Assembly: GCF_008364765.1 (NCBI RefSeq)
Contig: NZ_VTUY01000003.1
Location: 63,657-127,656 of the forward strand
Direction: 5' to 3'
DNA length: 64,000 bases
Source: Bacillus sp. CH30_1T
GTDB lineage: Bacteria > Bacillota > Bacilli > Bacillales > Bacillaceae_B
Shown: one piece after another, positions 16,591 to 25,443 of the stretch
How the letters are laid out: every line of letters starts with the position of its first letter
Numbering within the stretch: the stretch's first letter is position 1
Translations under genes and position numbers: made by a program
Notes under the pieces: model-generated
The model's input: the letters and a program-made list of their open reading frames with translations, nothing else
Databases searched by the model: none
Told to the model about the DNA's origin: nothing

Positions 16591-17602
16591 GGGGGTCTGG
16601 AAACAGCCGCAGTTCCTCTTTGGATTTGTATTCATTACGGGACTTCTGGTGCTTAGCTTTTTGTATGAACCATTTATTGAAGAAAAGGTGGAGATGTATA
16701 GTTTCTTTAAACATAACGGCGAAACAGTAGGCCCTCCGTTCACACCTGCTGAGCTGCCGCCGTTCGGATCTGATCGATTGGGTCTTCCATTATGGTCATA
16801 TGTCATTCAGGGGGCGAAGTTCACCATCGTCATTGGATTGATCATCAGCCTTCTCCAGGTCGTACTGGCTTTTTCTTTGTCAGTGCTCTTTATAAACTTC
16901 TTTCAAAAAGTGCAACGGGCATTTGAAGAGTTGGTAGAGTCCATGGTCTATATCCCAATGGCTGTCATCGCCTTCATGCTCCTGTCCCCGATCAGTTTCG
17001 TCATCGATGAGCCGGAGAAAGCATTTGTGAAAGTGTTAAGTATTCAAATCTTCATCCTTACGCTGATCGGTATCCCGCCATTGATTGTAGTGTTGTCTAA
17101 AGAAATCAAGAAAGTGCTACAGGAAGAGTTTGTGCTGAGTGCGAGAACGTTGGGGGCAAGAGGGATATCTTTGTATCGCAAACATGTCTTGAGAATTTTA
17201 TTTCCACGCTTGATCCTGCTGTTTTTTCAGAGGAATGTGGCGGTTCTGATTTTATTCGCCCATCTTGGCTTCCTTGAGATTTTTCTTGGAGGAGCGGTAG
17301 AGAGGGAAATCATGATGGGAGTAACACGATTATTTTCTCTTTCCAATGAATGGGCTGGGAATATCGGGAAAGCCTACTTTGAACTAATGGTGGCTCCATG
17401 GATCCTGTTTGTCCCCCTCCTTGCACTATCGTTCACCGTGCTTGCCTATAATCTCATGGCAACTTCTTTTCAACGGGTCCTGTTGGGAGACAAGGGGAGG
17501 GTGAAGAGAAGCAGGAAAGCGGATGAAAAACAGAAGTTATCGGTGGAGGGTGTGGAGAAAGAAATGTTTGTGATGGAGTCAGAGGAGACATATAAGGGTT
17601 AG
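16583..17602 (+). CDS. ABC transporter permease, oligopeptide type (OppC/DppC-like)
   Basis: A 339-residue partner of the preceding permease. It starts with a single helix, then the GSDRLGLPLWSYVIQGAKFT block characteristic of OppC/DppC just before the permease domain, with an EAA loop near 195 (LSARTLGARGISLYRKHVL). The C-terminal 35 residues are highly charged and cytoplasmic. It must borrow an ATPase and a binding protein encoded elsewhere, or have a different role. No terminator was seen after it. Confidence 0.8.
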   Translation: MLKGVWKQPQFLFGFVFITGLLVLSFLYEPFIEEKVEMYSFFKHNGETVGPPFTPAELPPFGSDRLGLPLWSYVIQGAKFTIVIGLIISLLQVVLAFSLSVLFINFFQKVQRAFEELVESMVYIPMAVIAFMLLSPISFVIDEPEKAFVKVLSIQIFILTLIGIPPLIVVLSKEIKKVLQEEFVLSARTLGARGISLYRKHVLRILFPRLILLFFQRNVAVLILFAHLGFLEIFLGGAVEREIMMGVTRLFSLSNEWAGNIGKAYFELMVAPWILFVPLLALSFTVLAYNLMATSFQRVLLGDKGRVKRSRKADEKQKLSVEGVEKEMFVMESEETYKG

Positions 17603-17754
17603 TAGGAGCAAGGATAGACCCGTCATTTAAACATAAATGCAATATTCTGCTAAGAAAACAGGACTTTTGTGGGATTTTGTCGTTTTAAATCGAATTTCTC
17701 TCTATATCAATGTATAATTTAATTGATAAAAAAGTTTCATAAAGGGAGGATCCT

Positions 17755-18135
17755 ATGATGGGATGGGTAATTGCCATTTTATTTGGGACAGCAGTCGTGC
17801 TGCTCATTTTATCGTTTATTAAAACGACACAATCCAACTCACAGCTTGAGCAACAAATAGAGCATGTTTCGATTTCAGTATTGAATGAAGTGCATGAACT
17901 GGAGAAGCAGTTACGGAATATTCAATTAGATGCTGAAATTACAGCACACCAGTCCGGGGCAGCACCAGCGGAATCGAAAGAACGTTTTATTCTGCGTGAG
18001 ATGCTTGACTTACATAAAAGAGGATACTCCATTGAAAGCATTGCATCCAAAAACCAGCTAACACCGAATGAAGTAGAGCACATGCTTGCTCCTTACATGA
18101 CAAGGAAGACTGAAAGGAGCTTAGTAGCACAATGA
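17755..18135 (+). CDS. Membrane-anchored coiled-coil protein with DUF6115-like C-terminus
   Basis: A 126-residue protein: one N-terminal transmembrane helix (about residues 4-22), a coiled coil (about 28-60), and a C-terminal helix-turn-helix-like segment (MLDLHKRGYSIESIASKNQLTPNEVEHML). That arrangement resembles SwrB/YlxL-type proteins with a DUF6115 tail. GGGAGG precedes the ATG pair. Its last four bases overlap the start of the MltG-like gene, so the two are co-translated. Function unknown; a cell-envelope scaffold is plausible. Confidence 0.65.
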   Translation: MMGWVIAILFGTAVVLLILSFIKTTQSNSQLEQQIEHVSISVLNEVHELEKQLRNIQLDAEITAHQSGAAPAESKERFILREMLDLHKRGYSIESIASKNQLTPNEVEHMLAPYMTRKTERSLVAQ

Positions 18136-18626
18136 GAGTGACGCCTAATTCATTGCGCAGTTTTGCTGCAGGTCTCTTAATTTCAACGACGTCAATCGGT
18201 GCTGTTTATATGTTTGGTCCTTCGGAAGCCAAGAGTACAGAGAAAGTGGAAACCGTTAAAACGGAGAAGCTTACAGAGGAAGAAATGGTGAAACAGCTGA
18301 CCTCCAACGGCTTTGTTATACATACAGAAGCAGAGTGGAACAAGCAGCTTTCAGCCATGACCGAGAAACAGGAAGAGAAAGCGGAAGATAAGAAAGAGGA
18401 AAAGACGGACGATAAGGTCGTTTACCGGACCATATTGACTGTTTCTACAGGTATGACAAGTATTGATGTCGGAAATGCCCTGGAAAACGCAAACATCATC
18501 AAAAGCGGCCTCGACTTTTACAAAGAAGTTGAAAAGCGAGGTCTTGAAAATGATTTGCGCCCGGGTACTTTCGAAGTCGAGAGCGGAATGACAACAGACG
18601 AACTCATTTCAACGATTTTTCAATAA
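18132..18626 (+). CDS. Truncated MltG/YceG-like envelope protein without catalytic domain
   Basis: A 164-residue protein with an N-terminal membrane helix (about 8-28), a long Lys/Glu-rich linker (about 35-95), and a C-terminal module (STGMTSIDVGNALENANIIK ... RPGTFEVESGMTTDELI). That module resembles the LysM-like region preceding the lytic transglycosylase domain of MltG. The catalytic domain with its conserved Glu is absent, so it probably binds peptidoglycan or a partner and does not cleave. Coupled to the upstream coiled-coil gene. Confidence 0.65.
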   Translation: MRVTPNSLRSFAAGLLISTTSIGAVYMFGPSEAKSTEKVETVKTEKLTEEEMVKQLTSNGFVIHTEAEWNKQLSAMTEKQEEKAEDKKEEKTDDKVVYRTILTVSTGMTSIDVGNALENANIIKSGLDFYKEVEKRGLENDLRPGTFEVESGMTTDELISTIFQ

Positions 18627-18656
18627 CCTGAAACTGAAAGACTTTTGATTGTATAG

Positions 18657-18735
18657 AAAACAAAAAACCTTCTTATTTGGATAATTAAAGCTGTAAAGAG
18701 CTTGTTACCAAATTAGGAGGCTTTTTGTTTTATAC
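18657..18735. terminator. Bidirectional terminator between convergent genes
   Basis: AACAAAAAACCTTCTTATTTGG and its near-complement at 18711-18735 form a long stem with an inner hairpin. T-runs flank both sides. Confidence 0.6.
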
Positions 18736-18766
18736 ATATTCATAGAATCAGTTTTTCCTCTGTTGA

Positions 18767-19153
18767 TTATTCTGTATTAGCCTTTAAAAGACGGAGGATT
18801 TTTGTGTTCTGTTTTTTTAGCTCATCTAATTTCTGTTGAGTATTTACAAGCTCACTTTCTAGGGATCCGATTGACTTTAATAGGCTGGATGTTCCTATGT
18901 TGGCTTGATGTACATCGGAAAGCTTGCTTATGTTTGAAAGGAAAGATAGGGATGTAGGGTTGACCAGATTTTTTGACAATTTGATCAGAGAAGAAAGATT
19001 TTCATCCTTCATCAGCTTACTGCCTTCAATTTCATTTGAATTTCCTTTCGTTTGATTCATCTCTTTTTCATTTAGCATCGTCTCAGCAAGGTTCATGATG
19101 TTGCTGATATCTAAGTTTTCCAATTGTTTTTTTAAATCATCATTCACTGACAT
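18767..19153 (-). CDS. Hypothetical protein with C-terminal coiled coil
   Basis: A 128-residue protein of unknown family, rich in Ser, Asn and Leu. The last 40 residues (SLESELVNTQQKLDELKKQ...) form heptads typical of a coiled coil; the first part contains two similar leucine-rich helices (QLENLDISNIMNLAETML and SSLIKLSKNL). No membrane segment or signal peptide. A 29-bp palindromic region lies 34-62 bases upstream of the start. Function not known. Confidence 0.55.
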   Translation of the reverse strand: MSVNDDLKKQLENLDISNIMNLAETMLNEKEMNQTKGNSNEIEGSKLMKDENLSSLIKLSKNLVNPTSLSFLSNISKLSDVHQANIGTSSLLKSIGSLESELVNTQQKLDELKKQNTKILRLLKANTE

Positions 19154-19186
19154 ATTATCCTCAAAACCTTTCTATTTATATTTGTA

Positions 19187-19215
19187 CTCCCCGTCAGACC
19201 GGTCTGACAGGGGAG
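19187..19215. promoter_or_regulatory. Long palindrome (possible TetR-type operator or terminator)
   Basis: CTCCCC-GTCAGACC-GGTCTGAC-A-GGGGAG is an almost perfect inverted repeat with no loop in the centre. The lack of a loop and of a T-run argues for a protein-binding site in front of the minus-strand coiled-coil gene. It may also end the small gene at 19256-19387. Confidence 0.45.
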
Positions 19216-19255
19216 TGAGAGTATAAGGCATTGGGTGTTGAAGTACAGGAGGCCA

Positions 19256-19387
19256 TTAAGCCCTTCCTGCACTAATAACTTCACCGATGCAGCTATAAAG
19301 GACATCAGCAAGAGCTTCCTGCCCTAATAAAATAGCCACAACAAGAGCAAGTGCGAGTAATAGCACAACTAGTGCTGTAATAATCAT
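19256..19387 (-). CDS. 43-residue small membrane protein
   Basis: A short gene below usual length cut-offs. It encodes a hydrophobic helix (MIITALVVLLLALALVVAIL) followed by an amphipathic tail (GQEALADVLYSCIGEV). The AGGGGGTGAGGG site before the ATG is very strong. One transmembrane span with a cytoplasmic or external tail of 20 residues is expected. Family not recognised; spore or stress mini-proteins of this type are common in Bacillus. Confidence 0.6.
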   Translation of the reverse strand: MIITALVVLLLALALVVAILLGQEALADVLYSCIGEVISAGRA

Positions 19388-19813
19388 TCCCTCACCCCCT
19401 TTCTACATGGAAGTCAGGTAAAATTCGAACCTTACAAGAACATCTTATGTGAAGTGGTAGGACAAGCTTCAGCTATTCCCCAATAATAAGTAAATATGGG
19501 CAGCCCTTTTGTATTACTATAGTGAAAATGTGTAGGTGAAAAAATTTAATAGAACACTGAGCGAAAATAGAGATCATATTTAGCAGTCACGCTAGTGAAA
19601 TTAGCCAACTGGAATTATGGGCGGATAAATCTACTGAAAAAGTGATGTAGTTATAAAGTATGGCTTAATTAGAGTAAGCTACTAGATAGAATGGATAGAT
19701 AGATGAAATGACATGAGTAGGTCAACCCAGGGGAAATGGTGCTAAAGGTAACGTTTTTCAGTAGAAAATAGTAAGAGGATAGCGGGCATGCTATCCTCTA
19801 ATAATAAACGGAT
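19388..19813. other. Gene-free region with one hairpin
   Basis: About 420 bases with no supportable ORF. The only structure seen is a 10-bp stem AGAGGATAGC/GCTATCCTCT at 19774-19799, near the 3' end of yheG. It may terminate yheG transcription on the minus strand. Confidence 0.5.
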
Positions 19814-19880
19814 TTATGGATGAAATATTCTTAAAGGAAAGCTTTTGCCTATGAGGCGCCAAGTAGGATCCACACTAATT

Positions 19881-20492
19881 TCAGTAACAAATCCCCACGC
19901 GAGTTCTGATATAGCGATCATCCTCCAGCTGTTGGTAGATAAAATCCCCCGTGTCAAACATGGAAATGCTTTTTCCTTCTTCAGGAAGGACATCACCCTC
20001 TATCCGGTATTCCCCAAGGCGCTCTCCATCAGGTAAATAAGTAGGACAAACAATCGTCCAATCCATTTCTGAGGCTTTTAAGATTAAATAGGCTCTTAAA
20101 TGGTCCTCGGCAGCAGCTGTGCTTCTACGTTTAGATTCAATTGACTGGAATCGATACAGACTGGATTCCTTTCGAGCTTGAAGGATCCCTGCTGTACCAC
20201 AGGTAATGATTCGTTTTACACCATGATGCCTCATTGCTTTTAAGAGGAGGGGCATGCTCCTTGAGAGTACGTCATTCTTATCCGTATTTAAGCAGCTGAT
20301 CACCGCATCGCAACCCTCGATGGTTTTCATTACATCTACTTCATTCAATACATCACCAGCAATATCAATGCCGGATGTTTGTCTGGCCAAATATTTTCTA
20401 ACCAAGCAATTCACTTCATGTGTTGGGTTTGCTTGTTGAAAGACAACAGAACCGACTCGCCCCGTACTTCCAAATAAAGCGATTTTCATCAT
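19881..20492 (-). CDS. yheG: NAD(P)-binding protein YheG
   Basis: A 203-residue Rossmann-fold protein of the atypical SDR/NmrA-like group. The nucleotide-binding GSTGRVGS lies at residues 8-15, followed by a CDAVISCLN strand and a KRIITCGTAGI strand. It lacks an obvious YxxxK catalytic pair, in common with NAD(P)-binding sensor-type members. GGGAGG precedes the ATG. Position between bmrCD and sspB matches yheG of B. subtilis. Substrate unknown. Confidence 0.8.
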   Translation of the reverse strand: MMKIALFGSTGRVGSVVFQQANPTHEVNCLVRKYLARQTSGIDIAGDVLNEVDVMKTIEGCDAVISCLNTDKNDVLSRSMPLLLKAMRHHGVKRIITCGTAGILQARKESSLYRFQSIESKRRSTAAAEDHLRAYLILKASEMDWTIVCPTYLPDGERLGEYRIEGDVLPEEGKSISMFDTGDFIYQQLEDDRYIRTRVGICY

Positions 20493-20619
20493 TTTAACCT
20501 CCCGTTTCCCATCAGAAATAGTTTATCGCAAAATCGTTATTCTTTACATGATTGAGCATATCAGAATACATACTAATAAGTGTGAAGAATGAAAAAGTCT
20601 CGAATTGAAATCTTTTTTA

Positions 20620-20648
20620 TTGACTTATTCCTTGTATCGTTTTATGAT
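20620..20648 (+). promoter_or_regulatory. Sigma-A promoter of tcyABC
   Basis: TTGACT (20620-20625) and TATGAT (20643-20648) with a 17-base spacer, about 50 bases before the tcyA start. Confidence 0.7.
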
Positions 20649-20696
20649 GACATTCGTAATAGTTTTAAATCCGATAAGAATAGTGGGGGTTTTACA

Positions 20697-21521
20697 ATGA
20701 AAAAATGGAAATTATCCATCATTATGCTAATTGCTTTGTCCATGGTACTAGCTGCGTGTGGTCAATCTAATGATAAAGAAGAATCCAGTGGTGATTCTAA
20801 AGAAGGTTCTGAAACATCACTTTACGATCAAGTGATGGAAGAAGGAGAATTACTGGTTGGAACGGAAGGTACATATCCTCCTTTCACATTCCACGACGAA
20901 TCAGGAGAACTGACTGGGTTTGACGTAGAGATTGCCCGTGAAGTAGCAAAGCGCATCGGCGTTGAAGCTAAATTCCAAGAGACTCAATGGGATGCCATGT
21001 TTGAAGGTTTGAATTCTAAGCGTTTTGACGTAATTGCAAACCAAGTGGGAATTCGTGAAGATCGCCAGGAGAAATATGATTTCTCAACACCATATATTGA
21101 ATCAAGTGCAGTTGTGGTTGTATCGAAAGACAATAAGGATGTTACATCATTTGAAGATATTAAGGGATTGACTTCTGCTCAATCTCTAACAAGTAACTAC
21201 CGCGACATCGCTGAAAAAAGTGGTGCAGAAATCCAAGGTGTAGAGGGACTGTCACAATCCATCCAACTCCTTGAACAAGGCAGAGTGGACGTGACAGTGA
21301 ACGATAAAATCTCTATCCTGGATTATTTAAAGAAACAGCCAAATGCCAATGTGAAAATTGCGGCTGAAGCTGAAGATGCCGGTCAAAGTGGTTTCATGTT
21401 CCGTAAAGGTAACGACAAGTTAGTGGAAGAAGTAAACAAAGCGTTAGAGGAAATGATGGAAGACGGTACGTACAAAGAGATTTCTGAGAAATGGTTCGGA
21501 GAAGATGTATCTCCTAAGTAG
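20697..21521 (+). CDS. tcyA: Cystine ABC transporter substrate-binding lipoprotein
   Basis: A 274-residue SBP_bac_3 protein. The signal peptide ends in the lipobox LAAC (about residues 17-20), giving a membrane-anchored lipoprotein. The body shows [51 protein letters not shown] and KISEKWFG-type ending (here [13 protein letters not shown]), closely matching TcyA. TcyABC imports L-cystine. Start at 20697 is required to give a normal signal peptide; an upstream ATG at 20589 would bury it. Permease and ATPase follow. Confidence 0.85.
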   Translation: MKKWKLSIIMLIALSMVLAACGQSNDKEESSGDSKEGSETSLYDQVMEEGELLVGTEGTYPPFTFHDESGELTGFDVEIAREVAKRIGVEAKFQETQWDAMFEGLNSKRFDVIANQVGIREDRQEKYDFSTPYIESSAVVVVSKDNKDVTSFEDIKGLTSAQSLTSNYRDIAEKSGAEIQGVEGLSQSIQLLEQGRVDVTVNDKISILDYLKKQPNANVKIAAEAEDAGQSGFMFRKGNDKLVEEVNKALEEMMEDGTYKEISEKWFGEDVSPK

Positions 21522-22200
21522 TATCTACCAGGATCCTGAAGCAATGATTGATATCTTACAAAGCTCCCTGCTTCCAATGCTAGAGGGAGCTTTGTACTAT
21601 TCTATCCCTCTGACGCTGATTTCTTTTGCTTTAGGAATGATCCTGGCCGTCCTTACTGCTCTTGCCCGATTGTCCAATGTATCGATTCTAAGAGGAATTG
21701 CACGATTTTATGTATCTGCCATTAGGGGAACACCCTTACTTGTTCAATTGTTCATTATTTTCTACGGCTTACCGACACTTGGAATAAAGTTTGATCCGTT
21801 CCCGTCTGCTATCATTGCTTTCTCATTAAATAAAGGTGCCTACTCCTCTGAAATCGTCCGTGCAGCGATTCAATCGATTCCAAAAGGCCAATGGGAAGCG
21901 GGCTATTCAATTGGTATGACGTATTCACAGGCCTTAAAGAGAATCATCCTGCCGCAGGCAACGAGGGTATCCATCCCACCGCTATCGAACTCTTTCATTA
22001 GTTTGGTGAAGGATACCTCGCTTGCTTCATTAATTCTCGTAACGGAAATGTTCAGAAAAGCACAGGAGATCGCTGCCACAAACTATGAGTTCCTGCTCAT
22101 GTACATGGAAGCTGCCTTGCTGTACTGGATCATTTGCTTTATTCTATCCATTATTCAAGGACGAATCGAGACTAGACTGGACCGATATATTGCCAAGTAA
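21505..22200 (+). CDS. tcyB: Cystine ABC transporter permease
   Basis: A 231-residue polar-amino-acid permease (HEQRO type, about five transmembrane helices) with [16 protein letters not shown] near residue 72 and the EAA loop [25 protein letters not shown] near 133. It overlaps the end of the binding-protein gene by 17 bases, using GGAGAAG as ribosome site. It forms the channel of the TcyABC system. Confidence 0.85.
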   Translation: MYLLSSIYQDPEAMIDILQSSLLPMLEGALYYSIPLTLISFALGMILAVLTALARLSNVSILRGIARFYVSAIRGTPLLVQLFIIFYGLPTLGIKFDPFPSAIIAFSLNKGAYSSEIVRAAIQSIPKGQWEAGYSIGMTYSQALKRIILPQATRVSIPPLSNSFISLVKDTSLASLILVTEMFRKAQEIAATNYEFLLMYMEAALLYWIICFILSIIQGRIETRLDRYIAK

Positions 22201-22218
22201 TATTAAAGGAGATTGAAT

Positions 22219-22953
22219 ATGATTTCCATCAAAGGATTAACCAAACGATTTGATCAATTAGAAGTATTAAAAGGAATGAATGTAGATGTCAATAAAGGAG
22301 AGGTGATCGTCCTGATCGGCCCATCGGGTTCAGGAAAGACAACCTTCCTGCGTTGTTTAAATGCACTGGAATTACCGAATGACGGAACCGTTTCAATTGG
22401 AGGGACTTCTGTTGATTTCAATAAGAAGGTTTCCAAGCAAGAGCTTATTAAACTTAGACGGAAAACAGGCATGGTATTCCAAAACTATAATCTGTTTCCC
22501 CACATGACCGCACTGGAAAACGTAATGGAAGGACCAACTGTTGTCCAAAAACGCAACAAGTCCGAAACAAAAGAGAAAGCGATCAGACTGCTTGAAAAAG
22601 TGGGACTCGGTGAAAAAGTGGACTATTATCCATTCCAGCTCTCAGGAGGACAACAGCAACGGGTCGGAATCGCAAGAGCATTAGCGATCGAACCGGAAGT
22701 GATGCTCTTCGATGAACCAACCTCAGCACTCGATCCTGAATTGGTAGGGGAGGTTCTAAAGGTAATGAAGGACCTTGCTGAAGAAGGAATGACCATGGTT
22801 GTCGTGACTCATGAAATGAGATTTGCAAAAGAAGCAGCTGATAAGGTAATCTTCATGGATGGTGGATATATCGTTGAAGAAGGCTCACCTCAAGAAGTGT
22901 TTGAACACCCTAAGAACGAACGTACGAAACAATTCCTGAATTTAATACAATAA
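22219..22953 (+). CDS. tcyC: Cystine ABC transporter ATP-binding protein
   Basis: A 244-residue ABC ATPase with Walker [11 protein letters not shown]-loop FQNYNLFPH, signature LSGGQQQR and Walker [15 protein letters not shown], the standard polar amino acid importer set. The ATG at 22219 lies seven bases after AAAGGAG; the TTG at 22213 is too close to it. It is the last gene of the operon and is closed by a terminator. Confidence 0.88.
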   Translation: MISIKGLTKRFDQLEVLKGMNVDVNKGEVIVLIGPSGSGKTTFLRCLNALELPNDGTVSIGGTSVDFNKKVSKQELIKLRRKTGMVFQNYNLFPHMTALENVMEGPTVVQKRNKSETKEKAIRLLEKVGLGEKVDYYPFQLSGGQQQRVGIARALAIEPEVMLFDEPTSALDPELVGEVLKVMKDLAEEGMTMVVVTHEMRFAKEAADKVIFMDGGYIVEEGSPQEVFEHPKNERTKQFLNLIQ

Positions 22954-22960
22954 ACTGTAA

Positions 22961-22997
22961 AAGATGAATGAGACTCATGCTCATTCATCTTTTTTTA
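22961..22997 (+). terminator. Terminator after tcyABC
   Basis: An 11-12 bp stem AAGATGAATGAG/CTCATTCATCTT followed by a run of T. Confidence 0.9.
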
Positions 22998-23108
22998 GGT
23001 TTATGGTCATATTATTATGTGAGTCTAATAAACTTTTCAGAAAAAGGTTAGATTAACTGGATTAGTGGAAATATGGTAATAGAAGAGTCATTTAAGGGAG
23101 GAACTAGA

Positions 23109-24494
23109 ATGGAATATCGTATAGAACGTGACACAATCGGAGAAATGAAGGTACCCAAGGAAAAATATTGGGGAGCACAGACGCAGCGAAGTAAAGAAAA
23201 CTTCCAAATCGGTACAGAGAAAATGCCCATTGAGGTTACATATGCCTTCGCACAGTTAAAGAAAGCCGCCGCAGTTGTCAACCACTCACTTGGTAAGCTT
23301 TCAGATGACAAGAAGAGGGCGATTGGACAGGCATGTGATGAAATCCTGGAAGGAAAGTGGGATGCCCATTTTCCCCTTGTAGTATGGCAAACAGGAAGCG
23401 GTACACAATCCAATATGAACATAAATGAAGTCGTTTCCTTTCGTGCCAATGAAATTCTCAAAGATAAAGGATCTCATGAAAAAGTCCATCCGAATGATGA
23501 TGTGAACATGTCCCAAAGCTCCAATGATACATTCCCTACAGCCATGCACATCGCAGCGTATCAAGAAATCGAATCAAAGCTGTTTCCTGTTATTCAGGAA
23601 TTCATTGCGACACTAAGAGAAAAAGAAGAACAATTCAGTGACATAATCAAAATTGGCCGTACCCATCTTCAAGATGCAACACCCTTGACGCTCGGTCAGG
23701 AAATCAGCGGATGGCGTGCCATGATGGAGAGATCCTATAGTATGCTGAGAGAAAGCGTTAATCAATTAGTCAATCTGGCTATCGGAGGGACGGCTGTTGG
23801 AACGGGGATTAACGCCGACCCAGATTTCGGTGACAAAGTGGCAAGTCAATTAGAAGTTCAGACAGGCATCAAGTTTGCCTCATCTGATAATAAGTTTCAT
23901 GCCCTAACGTCCCACGATGAAATCGTGTACGTACACGGAGCTGTAAAAGCACTGGCCGCAGATCTGATGAAAATAGCCAACGATGTAAGGTGGTTAGCGA
24001 GCGGTCCCCGTAGTGGGATTGGCGAGATAACGATACCAGCCAATGAACCAGGAAGTTCGATCATGCCGGGTAAAGTGAATCCGACCCAGAGTGAAGCAGT
24101 GACGATGGTAGTGACACAAGTATTTGGGAACGACGCGGCCATCGGATTTGCCGCCAGCCAAGGAAACTTCGAACTTAATGTATTTAAACCAGTCATCATC
24201 TATAACATGCTGCAATCCGTACGACTGCTTACAGATGGAATAAAGTCCTTTAACGATAAGTGTGTAAAAGGACTAGAAGCGAACATAGAGGTAATAGAAG
24301 ACTTTGTTCAAAGGTCCCTTATGCTCGTAACGGCATTAAATCCCCATATCGGGTATGAAAAAGCTGCTGAAATAGCCAAGAAAGCTCACAAAAATGGCTC
24401 TACATTAAAAGAAGCAGCCATCGAATCAGGATACCTGTCAGAAGAGGAGTATGATCAGTGGATCGATCCGGCAAGCATGGTTCATAATAAATAA
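23109..24494 (+). CDS. fumC: Class II fumarate hydratase
   Basis: A 461-residue fumarase (CitG/FumC), within one residue of the B. subtilis enzyme. It interconverts fumarate and malate in the TCA cycle. Family landmarks are [13 protein letters not shown] near residue 95, [11 protein letters not shown] near 138, [14 protein letters not shown] near 187 and the catalytic loop [11 protein letters not shown] near 317. The ATG at 23109 follows GGGAGG; an in-frame upstream ATG at 23073 is not needed. Monocistronic. Confidence 0.95.
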   Translation: MEYRIERDTIGEMKVPKEKYWGAQTQRSKENFQIGTEKMPIEVTYAFAQLKKAAAVVNHSLGKLSDDKKRAIGQACDEILEGKWDAHFPLVVWQTGSGTQSNMNINEVVSFRANEILKDKGSHEKVHPNDDVNMSQSSNDTFPTAMHIAAYQEIESKLFPVIQEFIATLREKEEQFSDIIKIGRTHLQDATPLTLGQEISGWRAMMERSYSMLRESVNQLVNLAIGGTAVGTGINADPDFGDKVASQLEVQTGIKFASSDNKFHALTSHDEIVYVHGAVKALAADLMKIANDVRWLASGPRSGIGEITIPANEPGSSIMPGKVNPTQSEAVTMVVTQVFGNDAAIGFAASQGNFELNVFKPVIIYNMLQSVRLLTDGIKSFNDKCVKGLEANIEVIEDFVQRSLMLVTALNPHIGYEKAAEIAKKAHKNGSTLKEAAIESGYLSEEEYDQWIDPASMVHNK

Positions 24495-24554
24495 TACGAA
24501 GAGATGGCTCCTGCTAGTGTCAGTTCTTTTTATATTAGAGAGACAGCCAAAATG

Positions 24555-24584
24555 AAAACCCCCGGCAATAGGACCGGGGGCTTT
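24555..24584. terminator. Bidirectional terminator between fumC and sspB
   Basis: A GC-rich 7-bp stem CCCCCGG/CCGGGGG flanked by AAAA on one side and CTTT on the other; serves both convergent genes. Confidence 0.85.
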
Positions 24585-24607
24585 ATCCATTCATATGAAA
24601 TTGCTGA

Positions 24608-24826
24608 TTATTTTTGGTACCCGCCACCGATTTGTTGTTCAGCCATTTGAACCAGGCGTTTAGTAATTTCTCCACCTACAGAACCGTTAGCACGAGCTGT
24701 AGCATCTGGTCCTAATTGTACGCCAAATTCAGAAGCGATTTCGTACTTCATTTGGTCGATTGCTTGTTGAGCTCCTGGAGCTACTAGTTGGTTAGATGAA
24801 TTGCTGCGAGATTGTTGCTGTTGCAT
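24608..24826 (-). CDS. sspB: Alpha/beta-type small acid-soluble spore protein
   Basis: A 72-residue SASP that coats forespore DNA and protects it from UV, heat and peroxide. The germination protease site EIASEFGV (about residues 29-36) and the DNA-binding segment [16 protein letters not shown] near the C-terminus are both present. AAGGAG precedes the ATG. It occupies the yheG-sspB-yheE position, so sspB is assigned; sequence alone cannot separate SspA, B and D paralogues. Transcription by sigma-G is expected from the family. Confidence 0.93.
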   Translation of the reverse strand: MQQQQSRSNSSNQLVAPGAQQAIDQMKYEIASEFGVQLGPDATARANGSVGGEITKRLVQMAEQQIGGGYQK

Positions 24827-25122
24827 AATCTGTCATCTCCTTAAAATGTATAAGATTTTTATTGGTTGGGTCAGCTGGAGTTGCACCAGCCCGCTATTCC
24901 ATGAGCGACCATCTTAATATGGTGTAACCCATCGAGTGGGTGAGAGAATGCTTGTTGCTGCCTTGTTACTAGGTATTATGGTTTTTTTGGGGCAATATAT
25001 TCAACGTGTTGACAGGGAATTTATTCCTGTTAAATACCTATAAGTTTTCTACATAAATCACCGTGATTGTAAAAAAGATACCACTATACAATGAATTAGA
25101 TTGAAAGTATGGTGACACAACA

Positions 25123-25374
25123 ATGAAAGCTTGCGCATTATGTAATGGGATCGTTGAATACAGGGGATTATGCCCAAAGTGCGGGGACTCTACAACAGAT
25201 CAGGGAAGATATTATGATTTTTATGATGAGTACAGTGCGTATATGGATATACAGCATGTGCAATTAGCCGATGGCATTCCGAATAGCAGCTGCTCTGATA
25301 CTTGCCTACATCTTTTCACGTGCATTCGATGTGGGGAAGAAGAGGGGAAAAGCATAGATTTGACAGAGTTTTAA
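25123..25374 (+). CDS. Small zinc-ribbon-like protein
   Basis: An 83-residue protein with CxxC pairs at residues 4/7 and 17/20 (CALC and CPKC), an acidic aromatic middle (YYDFYDEYSAY), and further cysteines near the C-terminus ending in CIRCGEEE. Two zinc sites are likely. Orthologues are small uncharacterised Bacillaceae proteins. The ribosome site is weak (GGTGACAC). It is followed by a strong shared terminator. Confidence 0.65.
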   Translation: MKACALCNGIVEYRGLCPKCGDSTTDQGRYYDFYDEYSAYMDIQHVQLADGIPNSSCSDTCLHLFTCIRCGEEEGKSIDLTEF

Positions 25375-25382
25375 AAGATGTC

Positions 25383-25417
25383 AAAAAAGCCGCACTCGTA
25401 ATTGAGTGCGGCTTTTT
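25383..25417. terminator. Bidirectional terminator between the zinc-ribbon gene and msmX
   Basis: A 15-bp stem AAAAAGCCGCACTC/GAGTGCGGCTTTTT with a six-base loop serves both convergent genes. Confidence 0.92.
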
Positions 25418-25443
25418 AAGATTAAGAAGTAAAAGCGTTTATT

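Noticed and set aside
19814..19996. A 60-codon minus-strand frame overlapping the 3' end of yheG
   Set aside because: It is in another frame of the yheG coding sequence on the same strand and has no start signals.
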